Notes under the pieces: generated by a model
The model's database searches: none
What the model was told of the DNA's origin: nothing
The model's input: only the letters and a program-made list of their open reading frames with translations
Position numbers and translations under genes: made by a program
Assembly (NCBI RefSeq): GCF_015832195.1
Contig: NC_052018.1
Location: 35,531,052 to 35,595,051 of the forward strand
Source: Motacilla alba alba
Lineage: Eukaryota > Chordata > Aves > Passeriformes > Motacillidae
Reading direction: 5' to 3'
Length of the DNA: 64,000 nucleotides
In this document: positions 35,096 to 47,600 of the stretch, one piece after another
Numbering within the stretch: the stretch's first letter is position 1
Layout: each line of letters opens with the position of its first letter

Positions 35096-38000
35096 CCTGC
35101 TGTATTCACCCACTGCTGCTCCCATACAACCCCTTCCTTATGTAATTGCTCTGTACTTTTCAGTAAATATCCTTGTACTACCCTGTTCACTGATGGTTCA
35201 AATCCCAGCCCAGGAAATCATTAGTTACCTGTGTCTCAGAAGTCAGGATTGATCCTACCAAAGGCAGCAGCAGTTTTCCTCCTGGTTGTGTGGAAGTTTG
35301 TGTTCATCCCAAAAATTCCTGTGTGATCACAATTTTCCACATCAGTTTGCAGTTATTGCAGTTATATTGCTTTTTGGTACTGTTGATCCACTTTCAGAAG
35401 CTTAGATCTGAAGGCTTCCCCTGCAAGGATCTGCAGTGTGGCAGAAAAGGCACCTAAACCAGGGGACAAGTTTCCACTGGTTGTGGTCAGCCTGCTCCTC
35501 AGTCACTGCATAACAAACCTCTCCATCTCTGAGACAGGTTTTTCTTTCTCTCCCTTCACAGGGGTGTGCTGTGTTTTAATGATGCATTTGTCAGATAAGC
35601 ATACAAAATGCAGTACAGTCTGACAGTGGTTGTTCACTTATTTCAATCTATTTTGATGCTTAATCCACATTTCCATCTTGTCTATAAAGCTTGTTCCCTC
35701 CCCTCACCTTTTTGCTTTGTAAAAGAACATTTTTCTACATTGAATTATTTAATTTCATAAGATTTTCCAACTGATTTGGCACAAACACTCTTCAAATCAC
35801 TTGGGATATAAGTGTCTGCATCATGTTTGTTCTGTCTCTGCTTCCCATTGTGTGCAAGCCATCAGGCGCAGACCTTGCAAATACCACATCCTCTCAGCCT
35901 CTCTTGAAATTTCATCACATTCCTTTAAAGAAGCATTAACGTTCATACATTGGAAAAAATCTATCTTAGTGCTGAAATCCACAGGAACAGTTTGTGTTTT
36001 ATATCCATGATTTCCAGGTCTTGCTGCGAGCAGCCTCGAAGAGTCGTGCAGTTGGCTGGTAGCAGTGGCCATGCTGGGCTGTGGATCCTGCATTTCATAT
36101 ATTTCTTTACACCATAGTCTTTATTTGAAAAAAATCACCCACTAGGTCTCTTTTACTCTCTTTTCACCTCCTGCCTCTTATATTTTCAGCCCCTGGCATG
36201 CACAGAACGTGTTGCTTCTCTGTTTGTTGGTGCTCCCCGAAATTCACTGTGCGACTGGAAATGTGGTGGCCAACCTCCCACCCCCTTGTGTCCCTATCAG
36301 GTTTGGTCCCTAATCTGGGAAAGGTATTTTTTTACATCAGTCACTCTGGTCTGTGAGCTTGGATCTTTGAATGTCTCCAGCAAGGAGGAGGTGAGTGGCA
36401 GATAGATGTGGAGGTGAGCAGTGGCCGTGTTGTCAGCCACCTTCTCTGCCTCTGCGTTCCAGCATGCTCTGCTGGTGACCAAAGCATGTGGTCTGAAGCA
36501 TTGAGGGGGGCTTAAATCTGTCTCTGGCAGGTGTTCTAGTGAAGTGGAAGTCCTCAACTTCCTTAATGGAATTTTCTGTTAAAAAATTAGAGCAAAAAAG
36601 GGTGTGATCCCTCTTGATGCATTTCAATTCCTGGCAAAATAGGCTCCAAATGCTGTAGATTCATGTCAAAATGTGTTCTCTTACTGACTTTTATGAGCAT
36701 GAGACACAGACCAAGGAAAAGCCAAAACACAGCACAACAAACTTCCCTGGGGAAAAAGCCAGGTGTGCCAGAAATCTCTAAGGAGACAGTTATCCACCTG
36801 GGAATGTCTGCTTTTTCCTCTGGCTTAGATTGCTCTGCCAGTCAGAGGGGGGCATGGCCCTACAACTGGAAAATGGGATGGAAATGAGGTGGTGGGATGG
36901 GATGCCATTCCCTTTGTGCCCCAAAGAGCTCTCTGTGTGGTGTCAGTGCTAGGCTGACCACAGGGCACTTGACCACTTCTCAGTCCTTAGCCCTTGACTG
37001 GGCTTCCCAGTCTTCCCCTGCTCTCCCTGCTGGCACAGGCACTGAAGTGTGCCATACTCCCCCACGATCCTTCCCCACTTTTTTGTGTTTTTTTTGGCAG
37101 CAACTCTCTGAAGCAAATCAGTTCATCTTCTGCCCATCACAGTTCACTCTTTGATGATTCTAATCAAGTGGTGGGAGGATTTGTTATGGCTGTCAGTGAT
37201 ACTCTGATAAAAGCAATCTCATTCAGTAGGAGGAAGCACTGCGCAATCTAATTATGGTTTTGTGAGGAATAGATGGCATGGCATCTTGCTGGTAGGATGT
37301 GCCCTGGTATCAGGAAGCACAATGTAATCATAGACTCATAACAAGAGATTTCCATTCAGGATTAGTAGGACCCTAAACGATGAGAATTTGCTCATAACAG
37401 AGAATGTGCAAGTAGGATTTTCAGTTAACAGCAGTGTTTTCCAACTGACATTGTGCACAAGTTTTTTTTCTTTTTCCCTTCAATGTGGGCTTTAATACAG
37501 ACATAGAAGTGGTAAATTAAAAACAAACAAACAAAAACAATTATGGAAACCAATTAGGACTATATATAGTGTGAAAAATAAGTCTGTGGATATATTATTT
37601 GTATTCTCTGCCAGAGAAATCTGGTGCCCTGCACTACCAGTGACTCCTGATTCCTTGATTTTACAGGGATAGTCTGCTCACAGGTAGTATGTATTTAAGT
37701 CATACCATTTTAAAAAGTCTAAATTGGATAAAATAAGACAAATTTACTTCATTAGCATTAAAATGGTCTGATTTGCAGCTTCTTCTGCAAATTAGGCATA
37801 TATAAACCAGGATAAAACATTTTAAAAGGCGCCCACAGGCCAGACCTGCCCTGACATTTATTAGTGACTAAAATCACAGTCCTGCTAATGGAGAAGAAGG
37901 AGAGGAGGAAGTGGGTGAGAAGCAGGGCAAGGCAGTCTCACAGCTGGGTAGTTACTGCTCATCCCAGGCTGCTCCCAGTGTTGGATCACAGTGCGGGTTA

Positions 38001-39337
38001 CCAGCTGCTGAAGGTGGGCACTCCCCTGCCCTTGTAGCCCCAGAGGGAAGTAGGGTGGCCCTGGGGTGAGGCCTGAGGTTGAGGACACCCTTTAGGAGAA
38101 GGAGTCACCTCTTGCCTCAGGGGAAAGATCTTGGTGATGGACCAGTTCTTGGTCCTTGTCCTTGATACTGCCCTTTAGTTTGTGAGGTGTGTAAATGTGT
38201 GCCTTGCTGAATACGGTCACCATGAATGCCTGGAGGCTGTTCATCTCCTTCCTCCACTTCTTCAAAGATCTGTTTCCAGCCAACACTGTGCCCCCACTGC
38301 ATATCCCTTCTGCTTTCTCTGACCATTCAATGTTTTCAAGCTGACCTTGCTTTTTTTCCTGCCTTTAATGCCTACTTCTAAACCCTGTCTAGATGCAATA
38401 GCTCACACACATGCACACACATGTTCAAAGCCCTTCAAATAGCACAGCCCCTTTTGCAGGTGCACTAAATTCTCAACAAAATATTCTGTAATGTGCTCTA
38501 GGGGCAGCTCCTGCCTGGTCCCAGGAGCTCTTCCCACAGCAGCTCCCTTTCTCAGGAAGAGAGCAGAATTGCTTCATCCACCAATTCTGGATAAAAAGCA
38601 ACTATCAAATTTACCACTTCCCTCTAAAGTAATTTCCCAAAGACAAAAGAGCAAAAAGCAGGAGCAGAAAGTGCAGCATTTTGTGATGAAGTTTTGTGTA
38701 AGAGGGGGAAAAATCCTTTCTACCAGTCTACCCAGTCTTGCCAATCAGAAAAAGCACCAGCAGGACACCTTGGACAAGGTGAGTTTTCCCTGCTTCTGCC
38801 TGGAGTTATTTGTCTTCTTGTCCTGGTTCTGGTGGTTATGATGGACTGAGGCAGAGGGTATGGCAGAGTGCCTGGTGCCCAAGGGCCAGGGCAGGGTTTG
38901 AACTCCAGGGCTTACTCTGGACTCAGTGTGACTTTGTAACCTGACAGGTTAGGCAGTGCCTTTGCCTGTTCTCAGCATGACACAAGTGGCATCATGAAGC
39001 ACATGGAAAACTGCCCCAAACTACACTGACATGCCTGAATAGGTGTGAAATATCTATGCACTGCAACAATGCTATAGCTTCTACAAGTATCCCAAAAGAA
39101 GGGGCGTTATGTACTTGAAAAGTCACCACTGCTCCAACAAACTTGGAAGGCAGTGCCTCTAAAAGTTAGGAGAATACAAACAATATGCTGAGCTGCAGCA
39201 TGTTGCCCTTCTCTGCAAGCAGAGAGATGGCCAGGTCCTGCTGCCTGCCCTCCTCAACAGGGCCTGCAAAGTTGTCTGCTCAGAGCTAGTGCCAAGCTTG
39301 AGCCTAGTCCTTTTGGTTCTAGTGGGACTTTTCCTGT

Positions 39338-39359
39338 GGTCTCAATAAAGCCTGAGACC
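39338..39359. other. Small hairpin with AATAAA at the loop
   Basis: GGTCTCA (39338-39344) and TGAGACC (39353-39359) are perfect complements flanking ATAAAGCC. The poly-A-type hexamer AATAAA at 39344-39349 spans the stem-loop junction. No transcript is evident. Confidence 0.4.
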
Positions 39360-41645
39360 TTCTGAAATCAGATACACATATTTAGAAATGATTGTGAGAA
39401 ACCCTAAGTGGGTGGCTCCCTGAAGCCCTCAGCAAGGCTACAAATGCAGGATTTCATATTAGCTATGAAAATTACATTTGCATACAACTCTCTGGGGAAG
39501 CCTGCTGCTGGAGATGTGATGCTGCTATTGCTTTCGCAGCTCTGCACTACCACACACCATAATTATCTTTGCAGAGAGCATCACTCCCTAATGCCCCCAC
39601 AAAACACCCTCAGCAGCAGGAGGTCAGACGCGCCTGTTAACTTACAGAGGGAGCAAGGGGAGCTAGACAGTGAGGGAAGACTGAAAGGACTAGAGATCAC
39701 GTAACACCCAGCCCTCATGCTGGGCAGAAATATTGGGTGGGAAATGTCTTCCAGTAGAAAATATTAGTCTGACAACACTAAAAGTTCTCTGGTAATGGAC
39801 AGGTAGTCAGGTGAGCGGGCCGCTCTCCTAGATTTCTGCACACCTGGTTCTATCTGTCCTGTCCAGATCCCTCAGATCTCACCTCAAAGGTTGTGGGCAG
39901 AGCTGAATGCACAGAGTTATCTGCTTCTGCTGACAGCTTGATTCTGATAATAATAACAGCTTAATTGGTAAAATTATTTCTAATGAATACTGGATGCTAA
40001 CGAATACTGATTTTTCTTTTCCAACTCTAATTTGAATCAGAAAAATGGTAATTCCTCATATTTTTATTGCTGTGCATTCCCTTCCAGCTGCCATATGAGG
40101 CAGAAAAGATGAGGCCCTTAAAGGTACAAAAATCTAAATCAATAGGAAACTGTGCATTAATTATAATTACTGTCAAAGAATTAAGAAAAGGCATTCTGCC
40201 TCTCCCTGTCAGCATTTAAACAATAAAGATAAATACTGTAATAATTATTTTCCTCGTGCAATTGCTAAAGACAATAATTAAGATAGTTTAAACATCACTG
40301 GAGTCACTTTGGGAAATCAGCTGGTAGGGAAGGTACAGATGTTCAGATGACACCTCCTTTGGCAAGGAATTCAGTACAAGTCTCTCATAGACCATCATGT
40401 TGTTCACATTAGTTGAATGAACTTTGATAAATACTAACATACAGAAGGTGGCCACAGAAGAATTGGTACCTGTTGCTTGCTGAGCTTTGCTATGATGAAG
40501 GAAGCTTCTTGAAGAGTAGATAGAATAGCCAAGAAGAGAGGGCTTATCAGATTTTGAGGCACAAGGAGATTTAACATCATGGTCATTCATCCTGTTTATA
40601 TATATATGCCAATTAACAAATATGTATAAAATGTCCTGTTACAAAATTGGGTATTACCTCATTATTCTGTCAATATTAAACTGATCCCTTGCTTGTTAAA
40701 AAGTCTTGTTTTTTCAGTGCATCTGGGGCTGGTCTTTGGAGTGGGTAGAATTTGGAAAACCTGAGGGCTTATAGCATAGACCCAAAGAGAGCTTATCACT
40801 GAGAAGAGAACAGACATGACTGAATGAGACTACAGCACTCTAGATCTAACAAAGGAGTGACCTGAAAAAGGTCATTGCAAGGATCACTGGTAGAGCCAGA
40901 AAACAGATCCCAAACTTCAGGGCCTGAAGGAAATTAAAGCTGCATATAAGTTAACCTTGCCTACTAGTAACTGAAGTGACTAGCAGCCTTTCATCCACCA
41001 TTGCACCAATGAAGGGAAATGTAGAAATGCAGACTGAAAACATGGTTAAGGACATAGCTATCCAGCTTGTGGAAATTCATGAGAATATGTGGAAGAGTGG
41101 GGCAGAATTAATCTCTACTTTCAGGTCTGAATCAGCAGTTAGAACCTTCCAGCCTGGTTTCCAAATTCTGCTCCTTTATTAGATATATTCCCCAGCTGTC
41201 ATTTCCAAACAACTAGAATAAATTAATTGGGGACCAAGCCAAAGGCTTAAACTGTGGTGAGGAAAGCCCTTTGCTCACTGTAAAGAGCAGGTGTCTTTAT
41301 CACTGAATGTTTTGTCCAGAAGAATATAATGTCCTCCCTCACACAGTTGTGATCCAACCTGTAGTCCCATAAAAAAAGGGATTGGCAATAAATTTAGAGA
41401 GCAAGCGAGCTTGCCATGGCCAGCCAGTGGTGCAGGCAAGCCCAGGCTGACGGGAGTGGCTGGGGCTCTGCAGTGCTCTTGGCAAAGCGCTTTCGGTAGA
41501 ACTGTAGTGCTGGAAGCAGCGTGTGGGATCAGACACAGGAGAAAAAATAGCCTCGATGCAGATGTGAGCCCGGCCTTCACCTCCCGAGGGTTTGCAATGT
41601 GTGCGCTCATCAGCAGGTGTCACTGCGCCATCGGCTGCAGAAATG

Positions 41646-42060
41646 TCACACCATGGCTGTGAATTCATTTTCAGCCTGTACCAGAGGTTGTTTTGCTGGG
41701 CGCTCCCGGGGTGTTGGCTGAATAGGGAACATTCCTGGATGGATCTCCCTTTCTTTCTCTTTTAACTGGCTTATCAAAGAAGCTACCTTTCTCCTTGCTA
41801 CTGAAACATTGCCCTCAAAAATCTCTCCTTGGGATTTAATGCTTGAGACTTCTATCAAGCGTTTGGTTGCTCCAGACAAAATGTTAGTAGATAGTACGTG
41901 ATTCATAGCCCCAAAGCCTGTGATAATTAATTCTCCTTGTTGTCTGATGTTGGCATGCTGTGTACTGGCTATTACAATATTAACAGTGTGAGCACAGTGG
42001 CACTGAGTGGAAAGATGCATCTGATGTCTCACTGTGAGCTCTCCATTACCGGGGAGCTCC
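41646..42060 (-). CDS. Candidate exon, unrecognised protein
   Basis: Minus-strand DNA from 42060 to the TGA at 41646-41648 is open for about 138 codons. Immediately upstream is CTCTCCTCCCTAACTC, then TTTTGCTGTAACAACAG, ending at 42061. That is a pyrimidine tract with a CTAAC branch-point-like motif and an acceptor AG, so the frame could be an internal or last exon. A possible donor, CCATG|GTGTGA, lies at the end. There is no in-frame ATG at the boundary; the first ATG is 14 codons in. The predicted peptide has a varied, protein-like composition: a hydrophobic middle (GELIITGFGAMNHVLS), then a charged helix-like stretch (KVASLISQLKEKEREIHPG) and a proline-rich end. I do not recognise the family, and no partner exon is seen in the window. 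A conserved non-coding element or chance frame is equally possible. Confidence 0.25.
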
Positions 42061-44389
42061 CTGTTGTTACAGCAAAAGAGTTAGGGAGGAGAGTGAGTTA
42101 CAGATGATCAGGTAGAAACACTGTCCAAAAGATGCTCTGATCCTACCATGGCTTTAAATTGTCCTGGAGGATAATTCGTGGATTAACACGGATTTACCTG
42201 AGTTAACACTGAGTTACCTCTTACTCTTTACCTGAGTTAACACTGAGTTACCGCTTCCTTTAGTGGGAGCCAGCTGAAGATGGCCTGTGGATAGTGGACA
42301 TACTTACATTTTCTGAAAAGCCAAGCTAATTCGCAGACGGAGCGTTAGCATAAAGCACTTTCTATTCGAGGTTGTGCTTGGTCTTGCTAAAAGGGCTGTG
42401 CTTTCAAAGTCCAATGAGTCGAAGACCTCAAGGGCACAAACTCCCAAAGTGAGCAGGTGGAGACAGGGAAACAAAGGGATTGAGATCAAAGTTAAGAACA
42501 AAAACAGTGACTCTTGGATAACTGGATGGTTTTGTTTGTGTATCTCACTTAGTAGACTGAAAGAAAAATTGCCTTACATGTAGTTTTTACAATTTTATTA
42601 AGTGCCAAATTCAGTAAATACCAAAATTGCACCAGAAAACAACCCTTCATTATTAGTACAGGTTTAATATCTAATTGGAAAAAAAGATGTTAGCTAAAGT
42701 TCCTGAACCTGCTGCCTTCCGGAAAGAGGCAACTTTTTAAAATCATCTATATTTCAGTTAAATGGAATGCAACTTGTGAACTGCCACCTGTTGTCATTAG
42801 CAGTATTTGCCATTTATTCTCCACATTCATTCAAATCCCACTTTTAGGGGCTGGCACTTCCAAAATTTCTTTCAATCCTGCTTCTTTGCAAAATATTGAC
42901 TCCTTTAGACTCAAACTTTCAACATCAGTTTTTCTGGGTGGTGAATCTCAGCACAGATTTCAATGTGTTTGTACATTACAGCCACTGACCATGCGTGGTT
43001 TTAAAAATAATAGCAACAACAAAAGGTACAACAACAACATCTCATCATGGTCCAATAACATGTGGGAGTCTTATATTACTCTCCTTGAATCAGGTTATAT
43101 GCATACAAGGAAACACTTCTAAAATGTTACATGGAAGTGTCTTTAGAAATTTGCACTTTGCACTTCATTACAGACCAGAATCTTTCTATGTCATTACTTG
43201 TACCTTGCATATTAGTTTTGCAAGGCTTTAATTTACACTGGGGAAAGTTTACTTTGTTGTGGTATCAATACATACAGAGTCTTAATACAGGACAGCACAA
43301 TCTTTTTCTTTGTAGGTGTTTTCAGTACAGGTGGTAAGGCATGGCTTGGTATTTAAGGACTGTTGTCAACAATTTATTTTAAGAGCAGGAATTCTGAGAA
43401 TTTTGATTAAAATATTCAGTATTGTTTCCTTTTTTGCTTGTTTGTTTGTTTCTTTGTCCTACAAGCTGACTATTTTCATTTATAAAAACAAATCTAAATG
43501 CTGTGGAAACTGTGAAATAGCATTGACCAGTTTATTCTTTCCTTTCTAGTGTGATTTGTGGCACTGTTTTGCATTGATCAATGCTGAATGAGTTTTACCT
43601 CCCTGCTCTCTAGTTGGCACTGGTCTCTTTACTCAGAGAGTGAATTTACTCATGCCCATTTTGAGTGATGGAGCTGGACTATGACCAGCTTGAAATTCTG
43701 AATGCTGGAGGTTAAAAAGGAATCAGTTACAAATGCTTCTACTCTTAAAACAGTAAAGGATTAAATGCCAATACCTTCTTACCAGTCCACAAAACACCCC
43801 TGTCCTTAAAGCTCACTCCTGTTCTCTTTGTGAACGTTGTTCACAGGGAGTTCAGTGCTTTTTCAAACATTTATTTGCATCTTTTTGGTAAAAGACAGTC
43901 TTTTGGACACAGATTTTGTTCTTTCTTCTCTTATTTATATATGTTCCAGTTTTTTAATACCTTTTCATTTACTTTATCTGCAGCCTTTTACTAACACTAC
44001 AGTAAACTCATTTGCCACAGGAAGAACTGCCTGCTGAGCTCTTCAAAGATGCAATGGTGCATATGACACTTGCTTGGTAGAGTTTTCCAGTTTTCCAAAA
44101 TCACATTATATTTGTGATGTTTCATTCTTTAAGGTTTTGTAAAGGACTAACTGTCTGCTTGCCTGATATATTTGCAGAGATTCCTGCTAGCAGTTCATGG
44201 TCAGGTCTCTTCAGAAAAATCAGATGCTGAAGTACAGGAAATTTCAAAAGCATCAAAAACTCGTCTGCTGCTTCTCAAATGCATTGGTTTCTATCACTGA
44301 TAGCAAAAGTCCCAAAGAAGCACTCTACTTTCCCATGTTTTCTGTTGCCTCCTTTGTGGCGGGAGAGAATGTAAGAAAATAAAGATAGT
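42061..44389. other. Non-coding DNA, no gene seen
   Basis: Holds the 34-bp tandem duplication at 42193-42252, an ACAACAACA-rich patch at about 43.02 kb and a (GTTT)n patch at about 43.43 kb. No coding or repeat body is recognised. Confidence 0.5.
42193..42252 (+). repeat. Perfect 26-bp repeat, period 34
   Basis: The 26-bp sequence starting TTTACCTGAGTTAACAC occupies 42193-42218 and recurs exactly at 42227-42252. The 8 bp between them are TCTTACTC. Each unit itself contains GAGTTAAC and GAGTTACC, so there is an inner repeat as well. Exact identity implies a recent duplication. Confidence 0.9.
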
Positions 44390-44660
44390 GCAGAAGGTAA
44401 TCTCACCCCTGAGGGGTTGCAGCTGTACCAATTACCAAAGATTAGGAACAAGCCTGACTTTAACAAGCCATGGCTCTAACCAATGAGAAGAAGAGTGCTA
44501 TAAGAGAGTAAGCTGACTAGTTAAACTAGAAGCTGAGAGCTAGAATTTGTTAACTGTGTTGTGAAGGAGTCAGTACTGTGCAAGTCTGCTCGTGACAAAT
44601 CACCAAGAAGGTATGGGACTCTTGCAATAAGATAACAACACTCCTTCTCAAGGTTGACAG
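44390..44660 (+). mobile_element. Possible LTR or promoter-bearing retroposon piece
   Basis: A CACCC motif (TCTCACCCCTGAGGGG, about 44401), CCAAT (44480-44484) and TATAAG (44499-44504) follow in promoter order. About 140 bp later come CTTGCAATAAGATAACAAC and a T/C-rich end. The wording CTGTACCAATTACCAAAGAT and AGGAGTCAGTACTGTGCAAG feels like avian LTR sequence to me, but I cannot fix either end or a target-site duplication. It could instead be a chance cluster of boxes. Confidence 0.4.
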
Positions 44661-47600
44661 CCTGAGAGGAAGTTTGGAGTTTGATTTTAATATAGAATGT
44701 GCATGTTATTCAACTTCAAGATCTCCCCACAGTCATATCTGCTTCTTGGGATTTTTTAAGCCTCGTGAACAGTGGCCATTTTCTGAACTTCGAAATTATA
44801 TTATCATACCTGCCATGGCTCCTAGGTTGAAATGATCACCTCACTCCTCTTGGGTGGGGTGTACAAAGAAAGTCAGACTGCCTGAAAGCTCCAGACATTG
44901 CTACCTCTGAAGGAAGGCAATTCGGTGGATGTCAAAGGGATCACAGCTGCACAGACCTTTGCACCTGGACTGACACAGTCGCAGATCATCTCATATGGGG
45001 ATGTCTACAGCAGGAAGGTCTTTATAATAAATGTTTAAAGTTTTTATTTTAGTCTTCATATTAAAATATATCTCTGTGTATATCTGTCCATAGTCAGATG
45101 CAATCTGACACATGCAATCACAGACAATGCACTGGAGTCACCTTCTGCTTGTTTGTTTGCAGCTGGAACCAAGAGGTCTCAGGAATGAAAGTTGGAGGGA
45201 CATTCATACTCGGCTCCTTTTGCAAAGTTTAAAATGTTTCTGGAGGCAGTGGAAAAGACTAACCATCAGCCTTGTATCATCCTCTGTTGGGTACCAGAGG
45301 GGACTGACAAGATTGCTTGCAAGCTGGCAGCAGCAGCATGTCTTAAAGCAGAGGATGAAAACGGCATAGAGCTTTGGGAGAGAAGTGAAGAGGTTCCCAA
45401 ATGACACAAACATACGTGGATGGTGATTTTGGCAGGGGTGTATGTAATGGGTTGAAAGAGAGTTAAGGTGCCCAAGGTACTAATACAGATGTTTACCCCC
45501 TCTGTCATGGTAGCAACAAACATGTCCCTCTTGAGAGTTGTGGCTCTTCTTGTCTAATACTTTCCGAAAATCCAAGTATCAGGGCTAAGCTTGTCCCTAA
45601 GCCTTGTTCTGCACTCAGTGGATAAGGGAGCACTTTCAGAGGCAATTCACATAGTCTCCCTTGACTCAGACTTTGCAGGTGGGTTGCATTCATGTTTCCT
45701 GGTATCTATTTATCTCCATTAGTCTGCAGTCACTTATTGACCTAAGACAGCTGGAGTTATGTGGACTGAACCCTGTTCTTGGGACATAAGTAAAATGTAC
45801 ATTGATCTGTGGGGAGTCTCAGTTTTGGCTACAACAACTGCGATATTAAACTGTATGGATATTAAACTGTATTTAATAAGCTGTTATTTTTAGTCTGACA
45901 GCTATTTTTCTCCTCTGTTTTTTTAATTGCAGGAACTGCCATGGAGCATGAATCAATTTGAAGCACATGAAGAGTGAAGGGAGAAATATCTAGAATAATC
46001 CCTTCCATATGAAGTTGTTCATTGGATCGAGTAAGGACAAATAGTTGTAAAAAGGACGAGAAGGCTTTTGGAGTATTACAATGGTATTGTATTACGTAAC
46101 ATGCTTGGAAAGTGTGTGATTCACCTCCATTTTCATACAATTAGTTCATTACCCTCTTTTAGTGTATCCTACATACCCCAAAACCAGGCTGAAAGCCTCA
46201 CCCAGTTTTTGGCTATGAACACCTGAGGGAGGTAAAGGTGAGGTTGTTCACTCTGTACTTTGAGGTCCTTCAGTAAATGGCCTTCAACTGTTTGCCAACA
46301 CTCTCAAAGCTATCTTTAGGCAGTGATTCCTCCATATGCACAGTGAAAGCAGATTATTTCCCCTTAGTTCTGTAGAGTTCCATGAAGACAGAAATTTTGG
46401 TGGGACTGAGTGTGTGCCATGTGATTTGTGTCTAATGCTTTGCTATCTTTGGGCTTTCAAAGCTGAAAATGAGAGCTGACAGTGTGCTGCTGTTTTGGAA
46501 TTCACCATCAAATACAGACATCTTAGTCTACTCCCATAGCTAAAAACACTAAGGTTTTTTCTCTCAATCTCCATCTTTTTACAGAATATCTCACTTTTTT
46601 ATTCCTTACCACTTCTCAGCATATCCTAGAGCTCATGTATGATTTTGCTTTTTTCAGAAGCATTTTAGGTGCCTCCAAAATCATTAATTACAGTGATTTG
46701 AGCCTTGAAGAATAATTTCACTCAGAAACTTTCCTAAATCCTTCCTATTAGGGAATAGGGGTTCCACTTCAATGGAGAGGGAGCAAAATTTTCAGGGTAC
46801 CAGTGTGAAATTATTATCAAAAAACCTCCTAGTCCATTGTTTTCTCAATGGAAATATTACCCACCTGTCTTGTTCTGGCTGGCCAATCTTGCTCTATCTT
46901 TTGCAGGGGAAAATGGTGTTTCCTTCAGATGGAAAATTGCTCCTGATACCAAACACTGCATTTGAATTGAGGAGGTAGATCCAGAGCTTTGTATTTCATC
47001 AATAAATCCTATTGCTTATGCTGCATGTTAGTTTCTTCCACAGCATGGGATGTAGAGGATTTTGCATCACCAAACACAAAAATACCATCTCAGTCTTGAT
47101 GTGGTATGCATAGAAAGTTTGACCACATTTTTAAAAATTCCAGTAAAATTCTGGGACCCAGTGGAGCTGGGAATATCTGATAAAAACGACTCCCAGAATT
47201 TCTTTGTGGATAGACCTTTCACCACTACCCCTGCAAGGTAAGCTTTGAGGGCAATTATTTATACTTGTGGGATGTCCCTCTCCCAAAGCTCTCGAGTGTC
47301 CCAGAGTTATGCTGTGTGTTTATGAAGGCTTTCCCTGCAGATGTGCACAGACTGCCAGGCAGTGCCCATGGCAGGTGAGAGGCAGTCCTGTAGTAGGTGA
47401 CATCCCACTTTTGAAGTTGCCTGAAGACAGGTGGATCCTTTACACTTTCTCAGGAGAGTGATATTACATTTCAAGTGTCCTCAGGCTGCCTGGACCTGGC
47501 AGACCTTCAGGTTCCTTGCTAATATTGGACACAGACTCTGCCTTCATAATTTCTTTTTCCAGCTGGTGTCTCTAACTGCAATGAACTATTATCTCCTCTC

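Larger units (their letters stand above)
33146..41645. other. Unique non-coding DNA, no gene seen
   Basis: Contains the half-site cluster at 34.2 kb, the MIR-like remnant at 35.0 kb and a small hairpin at 39.34 kb, listed separately. It also has an ACAAACAAACAAA run at about 37.52 kb. Open frames are short. The stretch 41400-41640 is richer in GC and CpG than its surroundings and adjoins the candidate exon. Confidence 0.5.

Noticed and set aside
35191..35201. B-box-like GGTTCAAATCC, hinting at a tRNA gene or SINE
   Set aside because: No A box or cloverleaf can be drawn around it.
45192..45404. A 70-codon frame starting at ATG with protein-like composition
   Set aside because: Too short, no matching splice sites or family, and no upstream exon.
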